A stretch of DNA of 64,000 nucleotides from Telmatactis stephensoni. Its lineage: Eukaryota; Cnidaria; Anthozoa; Actiniaria; Isophelliidae. The stretch lies in contig JALIZF010001372.1 of the NCBI GenBank assembly GCA_029948255.1, forward strand, positions 186,001-250,000, read 5' to 3'. This document shows positions 30,801 through 42,377 of the stretch, in pieces. Made by a program: the position numbers and the translations under genes. Below the pieces are notes generated by a model. The model saw only the letters and a list, made by a program, of their open reading frames with translations, searched no databases and had not been told where the DNA came from. How positions within the stretch are numbered: the first letter of the stretch is position 1; every line of letters begins with the position of its first letter.

Positions 30801-33800
30801 TTGAATGCTGACAATCTTCGAAGACACGTTAGGATAAAATGCCTTTAAATCAGACGGTCGACGTAGCAATGTCTTATCCGTCTCCACTCAATTTCCGCCA
30901 TTAATCATTCAGTACGTGAAACATTCCATCAGTTTAAATTTGTTTGACACGTTCATGCTTGTGCATGAAACATACTTTTTAATATTTTCATTTTCTAGAT
31001 CCTCCAGTTATTACCAATGCTCCATCGCACCAAATACTCAACCAAACTAGTCCTTTAACACTATACTGCAATGGGACCGGTAACCCTGCACCCAATATCA
31101 CATGGGAAAGGCTTGGTGGAAGTACAAGAACATTTAAACATGGACCTGTGTTGTATATTAGTCAGGTATTACAGTCAGATGAAGGAATATATAAGTGCAC
31201 AGCTAATAATGGAGTAGGGGTTGTTGCTATAGCAACTGCATCGGTTACTGTAAATGGTAAGTAGTCGGCATTTAATCTTTTTCGTTGTTACTTTTATCAA
31301 TTTATTCAAAAGCAAATTTCTAAATTCTCATTCTAACGTTTGTTTTAATTTGTTTTGTAGTGTATTTTGCTCCAATAATGAATTACACTTCGAATAATAT
31401 CACAATCAACGAAAGTGACACAGTAGATTTACAATGCAACGCGACCGGGAACCCTGTACCATCCATACGTTGGTGGTACGGTAATAAACACTTATACGAT
31501 GGAGAAACGTTGACTTTACGTAACGTCCAACGTAATGATAGCGGTGTTTATCGTTGTACAGCAAGCAATGGAATAGGAAATTCAGCAGAGTCGTTTATAC
31601 ACGTTAACGTACAATGTGAGTCAGTTATCCTATAGTACGGTATTAACTACTACAATTAACTACTAAAGTTAGGTCTCTAACGTCAAAGTATGAGTGAGAA
31701 ATATTTCGACAAAATAGCCGTATTCAAATCGAGTTGATGCATTGTTTATCCCCATAAATTTTATAATTTATGCCGACAGGGTTTACTTTCTGTTGGGGCC
31801 CGATCATTTGTGACATCGAGCAGTTTTCGTATGAGTATGAAAACGGAACAGTCACGGCACGGCACAGTTACGGCAGAAAATAGCACACTTTCGATATTCT
31901 GACTAAGTGATCACGCACAAATTAAAGCAAATCATCAAGACGAGGCTTCGGGGAAACAATGGAGCAATTCACATTTTATCTCACGCCACTACACTTAAAA
32001 TAAACCCGAGACTCAGCGATTCGTTGCACTAGTTTGCTGAGGAGGTGATAGATCAACAGGAGATGTTGGTATATCTTCTTTTAATAACTTCAACAACTAA
32101 AATAATCAAGACATTGAAGTAAGTGCTTTTAAAAAATGCATCGCTTTAATTTGTAGATGGTCCAGAGATACAAGTGCCACTCACTAACTACACAGTCAAT
32201 GAAAGCAGCTCATTAGATATTCAATGTAAAACCACAGGGAACCCAACACCACACATTACTTGGGTAAAGAAGGGAAATACTTCACTCTTGTCAAATGAGG
32301 AGATTTTAAGTGTTCAAAACCTTACTAAACTCGATGCTGGAAGTTATTCCTGTAGTGCTGAAAACATCTTGGGTGTGGCTGAATTACTGATTTATCTACT
32401 AGTACAATGTAAGTGTGTACAAACATTGATATATAATTTGATTTTGCTGTAATTAATAAGTTATTTCTACATTCCAAAGGAAGATGTCTTTGTTAGAAAG
32501 TATTTATTTGTAGATATACCAGTTCATTATTAGCTAATAAAGTGACAAATTTTGTTATAAAGATATATTAAAACTACTAACGTTGCTATTTAACTTTGAC
32601 AAACCATTGTTGTTGTTCTGTTCTAGACAAACCATACAATACAGTGTTATACACTAATACAACTAACAACACGGTTGCTGTGGGGAAAAGTGCTCGCCTT
32701 CATTGTATGACCAATTCTATTCCTACAACAAATTCTTATCTATTCTATCACAATGGCTCACTATTGGCTGAAACAAGCAATGGGGTACTTGACATACATG
32801 ATGTAAAGCTGTCTAATGCTGGTTTAATCAGCTGTTATCCAAGAAACATCCTTGGTCTAGGAGAACCAGCCCATGTGAATTTGACAGTAACTTATAAAGG
32901 TAGTAAAATATTAACCACGAGTATCTAGAATCCTAGGAAAGTTATTTTATACATGATGCTGTCTTGTTATTCAATTATCACTACACGTATTATACGTACT
33001 AAACTAGAAACAATAGAAACAAAAGGATGTGTGCACGGTAATGAAAGACAAGCGTCTTAGAGTGGTTTTCATTTGACCGTGAAGGAATAGGCAAACTAAT
33101 AGTTGGTAGTAGACTCTAAAGCCATTGTTTTCTTTTGTTTCTCATCAACTACTACAGACTAAATAGTCATTTTTCTTTCACGGTCAAATGAAAATCACTC
33201 TATCATCTCTGAATGTAAACACTAGCAACAATGGGTAGATAGGCAATTGCGCGACGCGAAGCAAAAGAAGACCCCCTGCGCGCTGACGAAGTATGATCAC
33301 AAAATGACCGCTGACTTCGTTAACTAGTGAAATAGCGTCATCACGCAGAGAACGAAAGTCAGATATTCATAACGAATGTGATATACTACGATTACTAAAT
33401 TTGCAGCAAATTGTAGATTTACTTGAGAACGAAACATTGTTTGTCATTCCCAAGAATCATCGCCCCTAGACATGCTCGCTTCCGTTTCGTGTTTCTTATT
33501 CTAGCACCATTAGTTAACAGGTTATATGTTGTACTAATCGGTTTCTTTTTTTTGTCTGCTTCTAGTTGCACCTGAGATTGTTTACCACCCACGTGATCAA
33601 ACCCTACAAGAAGGGGATCAGCTACAACTGTTTTGTAACGCGACTGGTTTTCCTGAACCACACGTCACGTGGTTGTTTATTGTAGCCAATCACAGTAGTT
33701 TTATACGATCAAACAAAAGTACACTAATAATTACTCCTTCTACAAGACATGATGAAGGCGTGTATGTGTGTAAAGCAGATAACGGTGTGGATACAGAAGC

Positions 33801-36800
33801 ACAGGCCTTTGTCAATGTTAGTGTGCAATGTAAGTCAATGTCAAGCTAAATTGCAAAGTCCTAGCAAGTCTACGTAATCATAAATTGTTCAACAGGTTTT
33901 TTTTAAACCATTTTATAAAGTGAGATCATAGTCGTCAATTAATATGCAAGGCTGAGGAAAACAGCTTGCTTACAATGATATCACTAAGTCACGAGATAAA
34001 TAAGCACACTAAACTGCTAACAAACACACTTGAAAAATATATGGTCACTGTCTATCGACTATACTTTATTGTAAATTACGCAAATGTAACTTTAGCGCAA
34101 GCTGCATCGCATCTCTATGTCTTTACATAGGTTCTCTCATAATAGATATTTTAGCCACACGAAAGCGAGACGTAACTAAATAGCGTCTTGTATCACAATG
34201 GGTGGATAAGAAAACAATTTTACTGAAATGAAATGCCATTCAAAGAATCACAATGCATTTTGCTGTCTCAAAATCTCTCGGTCAAGTAGCTTAAAAAAAG
34301 TATAGTATACTTCATTTCCCTCATTGAGAAGTTTGACGACAACGTCGACATCCAACGTATTGAGTGCGTGTTTGCCTTGTAGATAAACCAGAGATACGAC
34401 CAGTGACCAGGGTAGTGACGTCATGGATCGGACAAACAACAGTCTTGACCTGTGAATGTGAAGGACGACCACGCCCTCAGATCACGTGGTCAAGGGCTGG
34501 TTCAGCACGTCTTACAGTTATAAATGAAAACCAAATAAAAAGTACCCTAACCATTGTTCATACAAGTTCATCTTCATTTGGTTCCTACGTCTGTCAGACA
34601 AGCAACGCAGCTGGGAAATCTCAAGTGACGATAAAAGTTGTACAGTTGGGTGAGTTTGTAATTTATTGTATTGGATGGTGACCACTGACCAGGTTGCCTC
34701 CGTTGACTGAGCCTGCAATCGTGGAAATAACGCGGAATAGAACAAACAACTTTTTAAGTCAATACGGTACTTGTCATAAGATGACTATATAGGTAATAAT
34801 GAGGTTATCTGCCCCTGTTATTTTAGGAAAAGCAGCGCATGCGCATTGACTTGAATTAAGTCATCTGTGCGTGCGTGTCTCGACCAGTACGAACGTGCCT
34901 AATATACCAATTATCATATGAACCTTTGCGGCTATGACAGGTGCAGAAATATGATTCTCAATTCTCTCTTAGTTGTTCCAGGCACAGTGTTAATAAGTCG
35001 TGTAGAACCAAGAACAGACTCTATAAGCCTTACATGGAACAAGCCGAACTCTGATGGAGGAACTAGTATCGTTTCCTACACAGCAAAAGTTAGACGAAAT
35101 GGCGAAGTTAATTGGAAAACTTGTACAACAACAAATGCACTAAGCTGTGAGATCTCAGACGTTAAGTTAGACACTGGTTATACTGCTGTGGTACAGGCTG
35201 AAAATAAAGTAGGCAAAGGAGTTCAAACAACAGGTTTGTCTGGATATTTCAACTGATGGCTTATCTCATTTGTGTTGCTATTGTTTCGATGCGTAATCAG
35301 GGGCGTATCCAGAATATTTCAAAGGGGGGGGGGGGGGGGGGTCACACTTTCTATTTTCCACCAAAGGGGGGTCAAACTTCCAATTTCTATATCTTTCTCC
35401 AGTCAGATTCTTTTATTTATATCATCTTTTTGTTTTCAAAGGGGGTCACGGGCACCCTGGGACCCCCCTGGATACGCCCCTGTTAATGCTGCACTTTAAG
35501 AAATTCGCTTAAACCCTTCCTGAAATATTTTTCAAAACAAGGCTCTGTACATTTGTTGCGTTTATCAAGCACAACTTGAATTGTTCGTGCGCATTGAAGT
35601 AAATTCGGGAAAGGTTTGTTGTCGGTTTTAAAGTGTGAAAAAGTAAGACCGAAACTTCATTTGTCGCGCGATACACAATTTTCAAGGTCATATATATCGC
35701 ATGGTTATTTTATATAACATAATTTCTTTCTATTTTAGTTGAGGTAGTGGTGACGGAACATGATATTCGTCTGCTTGATGAGAAGTGGTCCAGTAAGTTA
35801 GAAACACAAACAACTTCTGAATACAAGACACTGGCCAGTAATTTGCTGCAAAAGGTAATACTACCAGATATAAGTGATCAATAATTCTATGAATTTGTAA
35901 TTTAATTGTCTTACGCAGAAAGATGATGAAATCTGTATGAATATACGTTTGATTGGTTATGAATAAGCTTTATTCATCATCTTTGTCCTCTGTAAAGCCT
36001 GGTTTTCACTACGACGCAAGCACAAGCGCAAGCATAAGCGCAAGCACAAGGATCAAACTTTTTTGATATCTTGTGCTTGCGCTTATGCTTGCGCTTGTGC
36101 TTGCGTCGTAGTTTTTCCAGTGAAAACAGGCAATCTTATACTTGTGCTTGTGCTTGCGTCGCTAGTGAAAACCAGGCTTTAAGCCTAAGACATTTGTCGG
36201 TAGGTACTTGGTGTATGCAACACCAAGTGTATCAATAGATGATACATCCATCGATATACAATCTATTTAATACACTTGGTGTTGCGTACAATTGGTGTTG
36301 CATACACCAAGTACTTACCCATTTGTCTGCGACAATATAACTAGCCCTAAGACATTATTCAATACTCAAGCACTTAAAAGTACTAACGCAATAGGCAAGA
36401 GGAGTTCTTTCTTGCTGCACATGCGCAGTCTGAGAAAATGGTTCTACAAACAAGATCGTATCATGAACATGGGTGATCATATCATATCCGAGCTTTTCTA
36501 AATATGACTTCTGTTGCAGATATGGACTGCATATTCAACGGTGGGCTTCCTTAAAGGTGTTGGAATTGTGAATTTTAGGTATGTTGGATTTCACACAACT
36601 ATATATTATATATTTTATAACTGGTTCCAGTTATATGATCAACATTTTCTCCCAAAATGCGCTTAGATTAAAAAATAAATAAATAAACTAAAATGGTCAA
36701 TCTGGACTAAATGTATTTTCAATGCAAAACATTTCGCAGCTTATCGCTACGCTTTTCAATAAGGTTTATATTATTTTGTTTTGCTAGATCTGGCAGCGTG

Positions 36801-39320
36801 ATTGTAACGGTTCGTCTAACGTGGTTACTAAATACGACTGATCACCTTGAACCTTTGAAAACCGAATTAAAAGATGGTTACCTTGGTGATATGAGGGCAG
36901 AACTCTACTTCCCACAGAAAGGTAGGCACCTGTAAACAGTAATAATAATAATCATGAACTTTATTTAAAGAAGGTTTAAAAAGTATATATAAAATACGTC
37001 AGTTTAGCACAGCTAATCTTACACTTGGCCTTCTTGTAAACAAAAACTAAAGAAAATTGCTAATAAATATAACAAATTTAAAAATAACTAGAAAGACCAC
37101 ACTGAAGTCATGATATCATTTCCAAGGGCATTTTAAGTTGGTAAAAATAAGTAAAGAATCACCCCAGTCTCCATCTTTTTCGCAATCATCCTAGCATCTT
37201 TTCACTGTTGACCGTCCCTTTTTGCTTTGCCTTTGACAATATAGAAAAGAAGCCTTCGATCTAATTGCCTACCTGCCATGTTGATAATGCGCATGCGCCC
37301 CGGTTTCTTTACTTTGTCGGTATATTGATATAACTTGATATTGACCTGTCGTCGGTTTGTACATCATTTACTATTTCACAGGTGATACAGGAGCCAGGAC
37401 ATCCAATTCAGATGGCATCATTGGTGGTATTTCATCATTTATCATACTGCTTATCATTGCTTTGATTGTCTTTATTGTTTGGTATCGATGGAAAAAGACT
37501 AGAAAAAGTAAGTCTTTTAAAATGATTTGAAGGCCTGAATGATGCAAATTTTCCAGATATTGCGCGCGCAACACAGAGTTGCACGGTATCGTGCGTTAAC
37601 TCCTGCAAATGTTGCATGTTTACGATCGAGTTCTGCTTCTGCAACATTGCAGGGTTGACACACGGTACAACTATGTTGCGCGCAATGTTGCAAAAAAGTT
37701 GCATGTGTCCAGACCTTAAAACCATGACTCCTAACGTAACGTAACAACATAAGAAACATAACGTAACAAACACTTACTGACGCACAAATATATTTGTCTA
37801 TAGTAACACTGGTGGAATCCAAAGAGAATGACGACGAAAAGTGGGCAACCAGGTGCGGTATCTATCCAATATTTATTGAAATCTTTCTTTTAAAAAATCT
37901 TCAAAAATAAAAAAGTGGATATATTTTTGGGGGTTTCATATTCAATTTTTCTGTCATTCAGCTGTAACAACCAGGAAGAAGATAAAGAAAATCAGATATC
38001 AACCAGCAAGAATACTGACGGTTCTCCTGCATACAACGAGGTAACTAATACAAATGCAATAATCGACAGATTTAGTACAGGCAAAACAACGCCATATTTA
38101 AGGAATATAAAACGCGCGCGCATGTCTCTGTACTGTGATATAAACACGATGGAAGATTTAGAGCAAGAGAAAAGCAAGCTAAGGAACATGAGGCATAGCC
38201 GAGTGTTTCTCTTGCTTTTCGAGTGCTCTACATCTTCCAAAGTGTTTATATCACAGTTCAGAGACATAACCGATCGTTTTATATTACTTTTATAAAATAT
38301 TTTCAACGTTTTTTGAGCGAGCCATGTCTTTGTCCTCTGATATAAACATGGAAGCTAGCCAATCAGCGCGCGCGTTATATCTCAAATATTTTATAGATAA
38401 TAATAATGATAATAATAATCTTTTAGTTGTTTAAGCAGATTAATGGCAGCCATTGGCTGATCTGGACTTGCTGTTTCTCTCACTCACTACTTCTACATTT
38501 TAGCAAACATGACGCGCGCGCTGATGAATTTTCGAATGACCGTTGATGTTGACGACGTCAAGAAGAAGACGTGAAATTGGCTTTCTGAATCCTGAACGTG
38601 GCGTTGTGACGTCTTGACGGTAGTGATAAATTCGTCATCTTAAGTCCTTTTTTCGCGTCACATTTGCTAAATTATTCTTTTGTGAGAAAGGTGACGTCGA
38701 CAGTATCAATGGTCATCTTGACGATTTCATCAGTGCGGGCATGCACGTATCGCCGCCTTTCGCGTCTCGTTGTTACGACATCTAATTCACATAATAAACA
38801 ACGTCGTTTGTTCTCAATACCTTAACTGTATTTATTTATTAATATTCAGGATGAAGGCATTGAGATGGATATGTTGTCGAATGACTCTAGAGATGGAAAC
38901 ATTTCCCGTATGTCGGCAAACATCAACTCACCGAGAATTTCTCGCCCAACAACACCCATCATCAAAAACCGTGTCCACCCCACAAACATGCTTGAGGTAC
39001 CACAAGATACGCACAGGGAGGGGGTGAATACTACTCAGACTGTCACAGGACTCCCGACAGAATATGCTCACGTTTTAGAAAAAAGTGGGACACGTGAACG
39101 ACTGCATGCTGAGTTGGCGTGGTTAGAAGAAAAGGGAAAACCAAAGAAAAGGAAACGTTTGCCAAGTATTTCTGGCAGCTCAGCCATTCAGCATCGTAAA
39201 TACAGCATTCTTGAGATTCTACAAAGTCAACAACAGGAGCAGCAAAGAGAACGAAGATATTCTAAAGAATCGTATGAAAGTGAAGGAAATCAAGCACAAC
39301 AACCTGATTCCTATGTGTGA
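24845..39320 (+). CDS. Gene D: large Ig/FN3/SEA single-pass receptor
   Basis: Twenty exons join in frame: 24845-24896, 25838-26182, 26765-27022, 27687-27944, 29461-29718, 29938-30198, 30999-31256, 31361-31615, 32157-32408, 32627-32899, 33566-33829, 34383-34649, 34982-35233, 35739-35854, 36520-36578, 36788-36921, 37382-37507, 37804-37852, 37962-38040 and 38850-39320. The product is about 1428 residues: signal peptide (1-17), a Cys-poor Ig-V-like domain (18-132), ten Ig domains (133-1000), FN3 (1001-1084), a SEA module (1085-1187), a membrane helix (about 1199-1222) and a tail of about 200 residues. Its Ig domains closely resemble those of gene C next door. The likely role is adhesion or recognition at the cell surface, by domain content only. 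Every splice junction keeps the frame. Confidence 0.85.
25122..25265. repeat. Foldback repeat in intron 1 of gene D
   Basis: The left arm, from CAATTTTCTGATTTTTGTAA, is repeated in reverse at the right end, with AGTCTTAGCAGTGTATTTCTT also paired. Open frames here are by-products of the palindrome. Confidence 0.85.
25838..26182 (+). other. Gene D exon 2: Ig-V-like domain with Trp in place of the first Cys
   Basis: About 115 residues. NLTLFWDYTLDPGE occupies the strand-B position, and the strand-F motif TTFRCSIES keeps its Cys. It aligns by eye with exon 2 of gene C. Confidence 0.6.
26410..26592 (+). repeat. (TTC)n microsatellite
   Basis: About 180 bases of near-perfect TTC units (polypurine/polypyrimidine tract) lie in an intron of gene D. 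The poly-Phe and poly-Lys/Glu frames it creates are not genes. Confidence 0.95.
27478..27645. repeat. Dispersed repeat related to 4036-4195
   Basis: The reverse complement shares a CAACAAATTTCTGTTCAC core followed by GATGATGATTATGGG with the element upstream of gene C. No ORF is supported. Confidence 0.45.
28553..29211. mobile_element. Large foldback element of about 660 bases
   Basis: Two arms of about 310 bases are imperfect reverse complements, from GAATTC/GGGGGGTCTAAAATCAATC at left to GATTGATTTTAGACCCCC at right. The centre holds the palindrome GGTCACGTGACC. No transposase is encoded, so it is a non-autonomous foldback or MITE. It lies in the intron before the exon at 29461. Confidence 0.85.
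30322..30504. repeat. Foldback repeat
   Basis: AAGTCTTAGACAATGTTTT at left pairs with AAAACACTGTCTAAAACTT at right, with ATTGTTTCACACAATAGATA-like inner arms. Intron of gene D. Confidence 0.55.
33059..33201. mobile_element. MITE-like foldback
   Basis: The ends AGAGTGGTTTTCATTTGACC and GGTCAAATGAAAATCACTCT are near-perfect inverted repeats about 140 bases apart in an intron of gene D. Confidence 0.75.
34982..35233 (+). other. Gene D FN3 domain exon
   Basis: About 84 residues with fibronectin type III hallmarks: SISLTWNKPNSDGG, a central YTAKV segment, and TGYTAVVQAENKVGKG near the end. Confidence 0.85.
35298..35482. mobile_element. MITE with perfect 15-base terminal inverted repeats and a G18 run
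   Basis: CAGGGGCGTATCCAG at 35298-35312 and CTGGATACGCCCCTG at 35468-35482 are exact reverse complements. The interior has an 18-base G homopolymer (35324-35341) and several further G runs. Confidence 0.8.
35993..36181. mobile_element. MITE with perfect 18-base terminal inverted repeats
   Basis: TAAAGCCTGGTTTTCACT and AGTGAAAACCAGGCTTTA bound a body of GCAAGCACAAGCGCAAGC-type repeats that fold on themselves. The same right end occurs at 47463-47478, and related ends bound the satellite at 15689-16800. Confidence 0.85.
36187..36331. repeat. Second foldback next to the MITE
   Basis: GGTACTTGGTGTATGCAACACC at left pairs imperfectly with GGTGTTGCATACACCAAGTAC at right, with an inner CACCAAGTGTAT arm. 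No ORF. Confidence 0.7.
37545..37722. repeat. Dispersed GTTGCGCGCAA-type repeat
   Basis: Rich in GTTGC and GCAAC words, with GCGCGCAACACAGAGTTGC and TTGCGCGCAATGTTGC. Related stretches lie at 6610-6800 and 41262-41412. It is probably a short interspersed or hairpin element. Confidence 0.5.
38097..38395. mobile_element. Copy of the ACGCGCGCGCATGTCTCTG hairpin element
   Basis: Very similar to 21700-21999 from AAGGAATATAAAACGCGCG to TATCTCAAATATTTTAT. It lies in the intron before the last exon of gene D. Confidence 0.8.
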
Positions 39321-41685
39321 GAGAACCTACGTAGCTCTACGTACGTAGCACTCAGTTGATTAATATATTCACCAAAATAGAATGAATAACACATAAAACA
39401 ATAGATAGAACAACAATAGAATGCAATAGATTTTATGAATATATTACATCAACCCAGTGCTACGTAGGTTTTCCCGTCTCAGAACTTCTTATTCTTGACG
39501 TCATTATCTTGTAATGGTACGTGAGCGGTTTTGTAATCCTAAATAATACGCGCAAAAATTGAATGTTTATAATGTTTTTATTGCCCTCTACCTCAATCCT
39601 TCAATCTGTCTTCTATCTAGCTATAGATATTTGTTCATTTTAGCTTCTGAATTTTGTGAAAAATACCCACATTTCTTTGACAAAGGGATACCGACTTGTT
39701 GACTATTAGATCCCTCAATTTTCACATTCCGTATTAAATCCGCAGGGCTGGGCACCCTATGTGTAAATATTTTCGTAGTATGTTAAAGCTAAAGTATCTA
39801 TACAGAGCAGATATCTACAATGGGAGGATTAGTACGGCCCTAAGGTTACGTACCTCGAACTTACCGCCCTCGGGATGTATATGGCTAAAAACGTCTGTTC
39901 ACGGCTTAAACTATGGTATTGACTGGCTTGCATATATTGGTATTCACCCTCACCTCTCAGTTTATCGCAAAATCGTTGCATCGCGCACGACCAGTATTTT
40001 TTCCAACATCGGTCAGATTTCAGTCAGTTCAGTCCATACCATTCGTTTCGTCATTGGATCAATAAAGTGTTCTTCTTCTTCTTAGTTGTTGTCTTTATTA
40101 GTTATTGTTATTATTAATTAGTTATTATTATCGGTTGATTTGAGATTACACCAAAGGATGATTGACGGATCAGAAAGGACAAATTTCGAACTGAAATTGG
40201 ACAAATACGGTCGCGATATTCACTGTTATTTCCATAACATCGTAGACCCCCTCAGTGAGAATTTTTTTTCTTTTCTATTCATTAACTGCTAGTTTGTCCA
40301 GCTTTAGCTGATGAGCGCTTTATGCGTGAGTCCAAGGAATGTACATTAATTACGCACGTATAATTTGTAACAATCGCTAATTGCTGCTAATTACCAACTA
40401 ATTGAAACAGACTGTGAAATCATCCTAGCTGAAGGCAATCGGGTAAATATTTCTTTCGCTTCATTTTACTTCATTTCTATAAGATCACGAGCAAACAACT
40501 TGTACGTATTGCCTTCCAAATTTATAGCTTAAAGGTACGGCAATACGAGCAACAAAATCACTCAACTTGTCTTGCAACATCGTTGCAAAGCGAGTTGAAG
40601 AGCGATGCTGCGCGTTTATCCACCCGAAAACAAACTTGTCTCGATCGCAACAAAATAGTTTGCTGCAAGTTGAAAAAGTCCATTGTAGCAAGTAGACAGT
40701 CGCTCAACTCTTTGCAAAAAAAAAAAAAAAATTCATGTTGCGTGTATTACCACCCCAAAGTCAACTTGTCTCACAGCAAACTGCGTAAATGCTTCCTTCG
40801 TGTTCGTGATTATGATCCAATCAGAAGTCAGGATTCACTCAACTGTACCTTTACTTAAGTGTTTGTTCCATGAAATAAAGCAGTTTGAAACGCTAAGCCT
40901 ATTGAATATTGATATTCACAATACATGTACGAAATAATTGGTTGTTCAAACGATTAACAAGTGCACACAAGAACATTCTGTTCCAGCAATTCAGTAAGGC
41001 CTAGTAGTTCAAACGTCATTTGCATTGAATTCAGCACATGTGCGACGTTTGAACTAGGCCTTAGGAAATTTGACTGGATATTTTGAAAAATTCTTTGACT
41101 TTCATTTATTTCTTGGTAAAATTAGCATAATCCGCTGATGTCTTGCGGTCCAAGGTAGCAACGATTTTTTTGCGCTTTAAAAAACCCTTCCCTTGCTTTT
41201 GATTGAGCATTGCCTGTGCTTGTCTTCCTCCTGTGTCTGTGCTCACTTCAAAATAATCTTAACGCCCAGACAAACGCTGCAAAACTGTTGCACCGTGGAA
41301 CACCCCTGCAGTGTTGCGCGCAAGGTTGCAGAAGCAGAACTTTATCCTAAGCTGAAACTGTTAGGCGCAACAGTTGCTGGGGTAGGAATGCGGTGCAGCT
41401 ATGTTGCCAATGATTTTGCAAGAAATGATACAAGCACGCAAATAGTGTCCGAACCTAATGAAATCTAATATATTTATACACGGTAGCTGTAAGGTCCTAT
41501 TCAAGGTCTTCTTTCACGCTCGCTATCTCTAAGTACAATGCAGTCCATAGTATTCACTCATTCCTTGGGGCATCTACCATAGCTATAAAGACACATGCAG
41601 TCATAGCTTGAAAATGAAGGTAACTTAGGTGTATTAGAATCAGTTTAGAAGAAAGTTTCTAGCATCTACTAAGACTATGAAGACA
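39321..41685. other. Region between the convergent ends of genes D and E
   Basis: No gene is supported. The contents are an AATAAA at 40061-40066 followed by TTC units (a possible retroelement 3' end or the poly(A) signal of gene D), a region at 40480-40860 rich in CAACTTGT and GCAAC words, a foldback at 40994-41064 (TAAGGCCTAG-TTCAAACGTC arms), and a GTTGCGCGCAA-type repeat at 41262-41412. Confidence 0.5.
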
Positions 41686-42275
41686 CTAGTACTGGTGAGA
41701 AGCACCTTGCAGGTCATGGTAAACACTGTTTGATGCGTTAGCTTGACTTGGAGTTGAAGGTAAAGTAGGTTTAGGAGGAAGTTTGGTGGCAGGGTTCAGA
41801 GAACTGTAAGTACTGGAACTAGCTTGAACAGACTGGTATAACGATGGATTGGCAGGTGGTTGTTGAGGCTGGGTCTGATTGTCAATAAACTCATAGATTG
41901 GCTGATTAGTAAATGATTGGCTGGTATCTTCAATGACATTCTAATAACACAAATGATTACACTGTTAGATGTAGAAGGAGCCTGCAAATATGTGAGAATC
42001 CATCAGTGATACCTTCATGAGAATACCTGTTCCCAGATCAGTTTGCTTTAAAATTACTCTTTTTCCATACTTGGAGAAAGTATTAAACTATGCAAAGACA
42101 TGCTTGGTGTATTAAAAAGAAGACTTCCCAAGGAGCAGATAATCTCAGAAACCTACTACGGAAGACAGGGGCCTCTACCTAGTATTGGACTCCTGGTTGT
42201 ATGAATTATTAGTAGTTACTTTACCATGTATTCTGCATTTTCTTCAGCTTCTTCAGTAATATCTTGGCTGCCATA

Positions 42276-42343
<68 letters not shown>

Positions 42344-42346
42344 AAA

Positions 42347-42377
<31 letters not shown>

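Larger units (their letters stand above)
26765..34649 (+). other. Gene D array of ten Ig exons
   Basis: Each exon encodes one Ig domain and all are phase 1-1. Most carry a nearly identical core of the type CNATGNPxPxITW plus a DxGxYxCxAxNG motif. The ninth Ig domain of the receptor (32627-32899) differs: it begins YKPYNT and has LFYHNG in place of the core Trp segment, like Ig2, 5 and 7 of gene C and Ig2 of gene E. Confidence 0.9.
35739..36921 (+). other. Gene D SEA-like module with a cleavage-type motif
   Basis: Three exons encode about 100 residues directly outside the membrane helix. The stretch GVGIVNFRSGSVIVTVRL fits the SEA pattern in which a chain breaks itself between Gly and Ser of GSVVV-like sequences; here it is GSVIV, at about Gly1145-Ser1146. 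SEA assignment rests on this motif, the flanking strand pattern and the juxtamembrane position. Confidence 0.65.
37382..39320 (+). other. Gene D membrane helix and cytoplasmic tail exons
   Basis: The helix core is FIILLIIALIVFIVWY, followed by basic RWKKTRK. The tail has a TEYAHV segment that fits the ITSM pattern TxYxx[VI], a basic KPKKRKR cluster, a Gln-rich stretch, and a C-terminal DSYV that fits a class I PDZ ligand. These short motifs are suggestive only. Confidence 0.7.

Noticed and set aside
39759..40085. 108-codon open frame ending in poly-Ser
   Set aside because: The end is the TTC run after an AATAAA, so the segment looks like a retroelement 3' end rather than a coding exon.
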